A DNA stretch of 11,407 nt from Scenedesmus sp. ARA3 (lineage: Eukaryota > Chlorophyta > Chlorophyceae > Sphaeropleales > Scenedesmaceae). Made by a program: the position numbers and the translations under genes. The DNA lies in NCBI GenBank assembly GCA_004335835.1, contig RWJK01000921.1, forward strand, positions 6,566 through 17,972, read 5' to 3'. Position 1 is the stretch's first letter. The number at the start of each line of letters is the position of its first letter. Under the pieces are notes generated by a model that saw nothing but the letters and a program-made list of their open reading frames with translations, did not search any database and had not been told where the DNA came from. Positions 8,723 through 11,407 of this stretch are shown one piece after another.

Positions 8723-9195
8723 TGCTGGATCGAAACCCATAGAGTGCATGAATTGTCATGCAAACATCGGCTATACCTGGCTGTCACGTCTCAAGCATGC
8801 TTGTCTAGCTGGGGTCATGCCGCATAAGTGCAGCTTGGCTGCAGCTGCATCGCTGAGTCAGCAGCAGCGACTCGGCCATCCACCCTCTCAGCCTCCACCC
8901 CCAGGCCCTGCCTCACAAGGCAAACCATGCTGCTGCTGGCATGCACCTGGCTGGCTATGCATGCACTTGATGCATGTGTCCTGAGCACTTCTGCCAGGCT
9001 CCGTGTTGCAGCCAACGAAAGAGATGTGCAGCCAATCAGGTGATCAATTGCTGACTATATGCAGTGTACCCTGCTGCTACAGGCAAGGATGGGCGCCACG
9101 ACTAAATCTGCAAAGTCATATCTCAATGCATCACAACCCAGCACTGGGGGCCTGCCACAAGCAGCACAGCAAGCTGCTCCTCCGCGACTCTGCTC

Positions 9196-9271
9196 ATGAC
9201 TCATGAGTGAGTCGGACTCATGACTTATGACTCATGAGTGATCACTGAGCATGACTCATGGCATGACTCAT
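9196..9271. repeat. cluster of ATGACTCAT boxes
   Basis: Four exact copies of the 9-bp near-palindrome ATGACTCAT lie at 9196-9204, 9227-9235, 9251-9259 and 9263-9271. Degenerate copies (GGACTCATG, ATGACTTAT, ATGAGTGAG) fill the gaps. The 9-mer equals the classical high-affinity bZIP (GCN4/AP-1) site. The cluster lies about 110-190 bases past gene C's stop and so is probably in its 3' UTR. It could equally be a small satellite that happens to spell this site. Confidence 0.75.
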
Positions 9272-9383
9272 GATCCACGAGGGTGATAGGACTATCAACG
9301 TGCAGTGGCACTGTGCTATGCTGGCATCACAGTCATTGCACAATGTTATGTGGCACATCCATGTCTCGCTCAGCAACATGTCA

Positions 9384-9496
9384 TCAGCTGTCCTGCTGTT
9401 GCTGCTGCTGCTGCTGGCGCTTCTTTGCTGCCAAGCGTGCCTTGGCCCGCCCCACTGCAGCACTCAGCCCTGAGCCCCACTCCCTGGACGCATCAC

Positions 9497-9532
<36 letters not shown>

Positions 9533-11220
9533 CTCTCTTGCCAGCCCCGACATCAGTAGCAGCGACATCAATGAACTCCCCTTCCTCCGCCTCCTCTGCT
9601 TCTCCCTCCTCATGCTCCTCCTCTGCTTCATCACCCTCTGCTGCTGCTGCTGCTGCTGCCAGCTCTGCCTGCTGCTGCCGCTGCAGCTCCTGGATGGACC
9701 CAACAATATCCAACTGAGCCTCTTTGATCATCTCATCACTGGGCATAGCAATACCCAGCGCAGCAGCAGCCTCAGGATCCACCTGGATGCCATATGCCAC
9801 GGCCTGAGCCAGGGTTTTGCCCACATCTAAACCCTCCTCACGTGCCGTGTCCACCAGCTGCATCAGCTTGCCTTCGTCCAAAAATAACGCCTGCTCGGAT
9901 TCCCCAGGCGCCTCCTCATACTCTTCAAACTCCTCATCGCCGTCATTGTCATTGTCATATAACGCCCCGTCATCTTCCCCAGCATCTGCCGGCCAGCCGC
10001 CGCCAGGCTGGCCACTGCTGCTGCTGCTGCTGCTGCTGCTATCTGCAACGCCCTGCTGCATCTCCTCGCCCCCTTCCACATCCAGCTCCACTATCCTGCC
10101 CCCAGGCAGACCACCCACCACACCAGCTGACAGGCCCTGCACCAACGCCTGCTGCTGCGCTGACCGCTGCTTCTGCCACCAACGCTGCTGCTGCTGCTGC
10201 TGCCGGCCAGGTGCTTGGTCCTCACTGCTGCCAGCAGCCGCCGCCTGCTGCTCACTGCCTGCAGCAGCAGCTGGCGCTGTAGCGGACTCCGCTGCCGCCG
10301 CCTCTTCCTGCTGCTGCTGCCGCTTGCCGGCTAGTGTGTAGGGCTTCTTGTATTTGCTGGGCAGCCTGTTCATGTCCACAAACTTGATCTGGTTGTTTTC
10401 AAATGCACGCTCAATTTCGGGGCGCAGCTTCAGCAGCGGGTCATCAGCAGGCGGCGGCGCAGGACCATACGCCTTCTGCTGCTGCTGCTGCTGGGGTGGA
10501 GGCCGCAATACAGCAGGCTGCTGCTGCTGCTGCTTTGCTGCAGTTGCAGCATCTGCCTTCTCCTCGTCTGCCTTGAGCAGCAGATCCACTGGATCAGCAG
10601 CGGCAGCGGCAGCAGCAGCAGCATCAATCAGCTTCTTCAGCTGCTCTGGGTCCACCCCTGACTGCAGTGCTGCTTGGATTGCAGACAGCACTGAGGGCCC
10701 CGCCAGCTCAGCTTCAAGTGCAGCCTCCTCGCTTGCTGCTGCTGCTGCCGCCGCTGCTGCTGCTGCCGAGGCTGAGGAGGGAGCAGCTTGCTGCTGCTGG
10801 AATGCGGCTGGCTGCTGCTGCTGCTGCTGCTGCTGCAGGCCGGCTGTACGTGAGCCGCCTGCCTGCGGCTGCCGCTGGCTCCAGAAGCTGCTGCTGCTGC
10901 TGCTGCTGCTGCTGGCAGCTGCTGGTGGGGGCGCTTCTGGAGGCAGCAGGTCATCCAGTGACAGCGGAAGTTCCTCAGCAGCAGCCGGCTGCTGCTGCTG
11001 CTGCTGCTTTTGCTGAGCTGGGAAGCCAGCTCCTGCTGCTGCTGCTGCCTGGCCATCATCCGCCTCACTCCAGGGAAGCTCCACTGCCTCGCCTGTTGAG
11101 GCATCATTAAACCAATCCAACAGCGCTTGCGTGTCACCGTCCAGCTGCGGTGGCAACCCCGCACCGCTGCTGCTGCCGCTTGAAATAGACTCCTTGCTAG
11201 GGCCTTGCTGCTGCTGGGGT

Positions 11221-11254
<34 letters not shown>

Positions 11255-11342
11255 CTGCTGCTGCTGCTTCTGGATCATCTTCCAGCTCCAGCTCCCCCAG
11301 GTCCAGCAGCTCAGACAGCTCCAGCCCCGGTGAGTCGGCAGC
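9384..11342 (-). CDS. gene C: acidic Gln/Ser/Ala-rich protein, 5' partial, last exon
   Basis: Family not recognised. One exon of 652 codons is visible, ending at a TGA. It has no usable ATG near its start, and an in-frame TGA at 11381-11379 closes it on the 5' side. The only AG between that stop and the coding start is in CTGCAG at 11345-11343, so the exon should begin at 11342 in phase 0 and earlier exons lie off the window. Residues about 1-30 are acidic and Leu-rich (ELLDLGELELEDDPE). 70-98 contain LLDWFNDASTGEAVELPW. About 301-341 form the most ordered block, charged and aromatic (LRPEIERAFENNQIKFVDMN, then LPSKYKKPYTLAGKR). An acidic region follows near 450-475, a helical region near 475-550 (DEGKLMQLVDTAREEGLD), a second acidic run, and a basic C-terminus ending in poly-Gln. 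Poly-Gln, poly-Ser and poly-Ala linkers separate these blocks. No membrane span or enzyme motif is seen. A nucleic-acid-linked or organellar scaffold role is conceivable but unsupported. Confidence 0.8.
9498..9530 (-). repeat. 11-unit triplet run coding poly-Ser
   Basis: Eleven GCT units on the plus strand read AGC in gene C's direction and encode poly-serine near its C-terminus. It is one of many such runs in this exon. Confidence 0.85.
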
Positions 11343-11344
11343 CT

Positions 11345-11378
<34 letters not shown>
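11343..11378 (-). repeat. (CTG)11-CAG: repeat forming gene C's 3' splice region
   Basis: On the minus strand eleven CTG units run directly into CAG, immediately followed by gene C's coding sequence. A TGA lies just upstream of the run in the same frame. The run thus occupies the place of the polypyrimidine tract and supplies the AG. If instead it were translated it would give poly-Leu, with no start codon to initiate it. Confidence 0.7.
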
Positions 11379-11379
<1 letters not shown>

Positions 11380-11407
11380 CAACAACCAGGCACACGAGTG
11401 CTACAAG
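11379..11407. other. right edge, presumed intron of gene C
   Basis: These 29 bases carry no motif I can name. They are presumably the intron upstream of gene C's visible exon. Confidence 0.4.

Larger units (their letters stand above)
8042..9383. other. intergenic: 3' UTR of gene C and 5' flank of gene B
   Basis: No gene is supported. Frames on either strand are short and begin with weak starts. 8220-8570 is less triplet-rich than its surroundings. The right part is probably gene C's 3' UTR. Small hairpins, the ATGACTCAT cluster and a TGTAA are listed separately. Confidence 0.55.

Noticed and set aside
8687..8760. Possible tRNA or tRNA-derived SINE
   Set aside because: There is a B-box-like string (GGATCGAAACC), but the T-arm does not pair, and no acceptor stem or convincing A box is present on either strand.
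8409..8984. Open frames on both strands in the gene C to gene B gap
   Set aside because: They overlap one another, have no family resemblance, and one ends in low-complexity Pro/Gln. I see no support for a gene.
11154..11156. TTG as the start of gene C
   Set aside because: The frame continues 62 codons further upstream with the same acidic, coding-like composition and a pinned splice acceptor. The TTG is an internal Leu codon.

Overview
The window looks like nuclear DNA of a green alga, most likely a chlorophycean and possibly a scenedesmacean (Sphaeropleales). That is an inference from style, with no marker gene to confirm it. The signs are short GT-AG introns, very dense CAG/CTG triplet runs coding poly-Ala, poly-Gln and poly-Ser, a plastid-type transit peptide, and one candidate TGTAA poly(A) signal. 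There are no bacterial operons, CRISPR arrays, rRNAs or convincing tRNAs.

Layout. 1-908 is non-coding or 5' flank with GC-rich hairpins and G-tract repeats. Gene A (+) runs from about 909 to 3970 in four exons and encodes a roughly 811-residue coiled-coil, low-complexity protein of unknown family. 3971-6833 is a long stretch with no gene I can defend; it includes gene A's 3' end, two clean hairpins and a strongly T-poor 600-base block. Gene B (-) has two exons (8041-7601 and 7067-6834) and encodes a 224-residue protein with a predicted plastid transit peptide and an NTF2-like/SnoaL-like domain. 8042-9383 is intergenic or 3' UTR and carries a cluster of palindromic ATGACTCAT boxes. Gene C (-) runs from 11342 to 9384 and continues off the right edge. 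Its visible exon encodes 652 residues of acidic protein rich in Gln, Ser and Ala, with one ordered, conserved-looking block.

Gene A and gene B converge on the 3971-6833 gap. Gene C and gene B are tandem on the minus strand. Nothing links the three in one pathway. All four introns whose two ends I can place, or whose one visible acceptor I can place (three in A, one in B, plus C's acceptor), are phase 0. In genes B and C a CTG run in the sense direction lies just upstream of the 3' splice site, while the long exon runs read CAG in the sense direction. That contrast, the intron-boundary repeats and the ATGACTCAT cluster are the most interesting signals. I did not find a convincing new defence, mobile or catalytic system.
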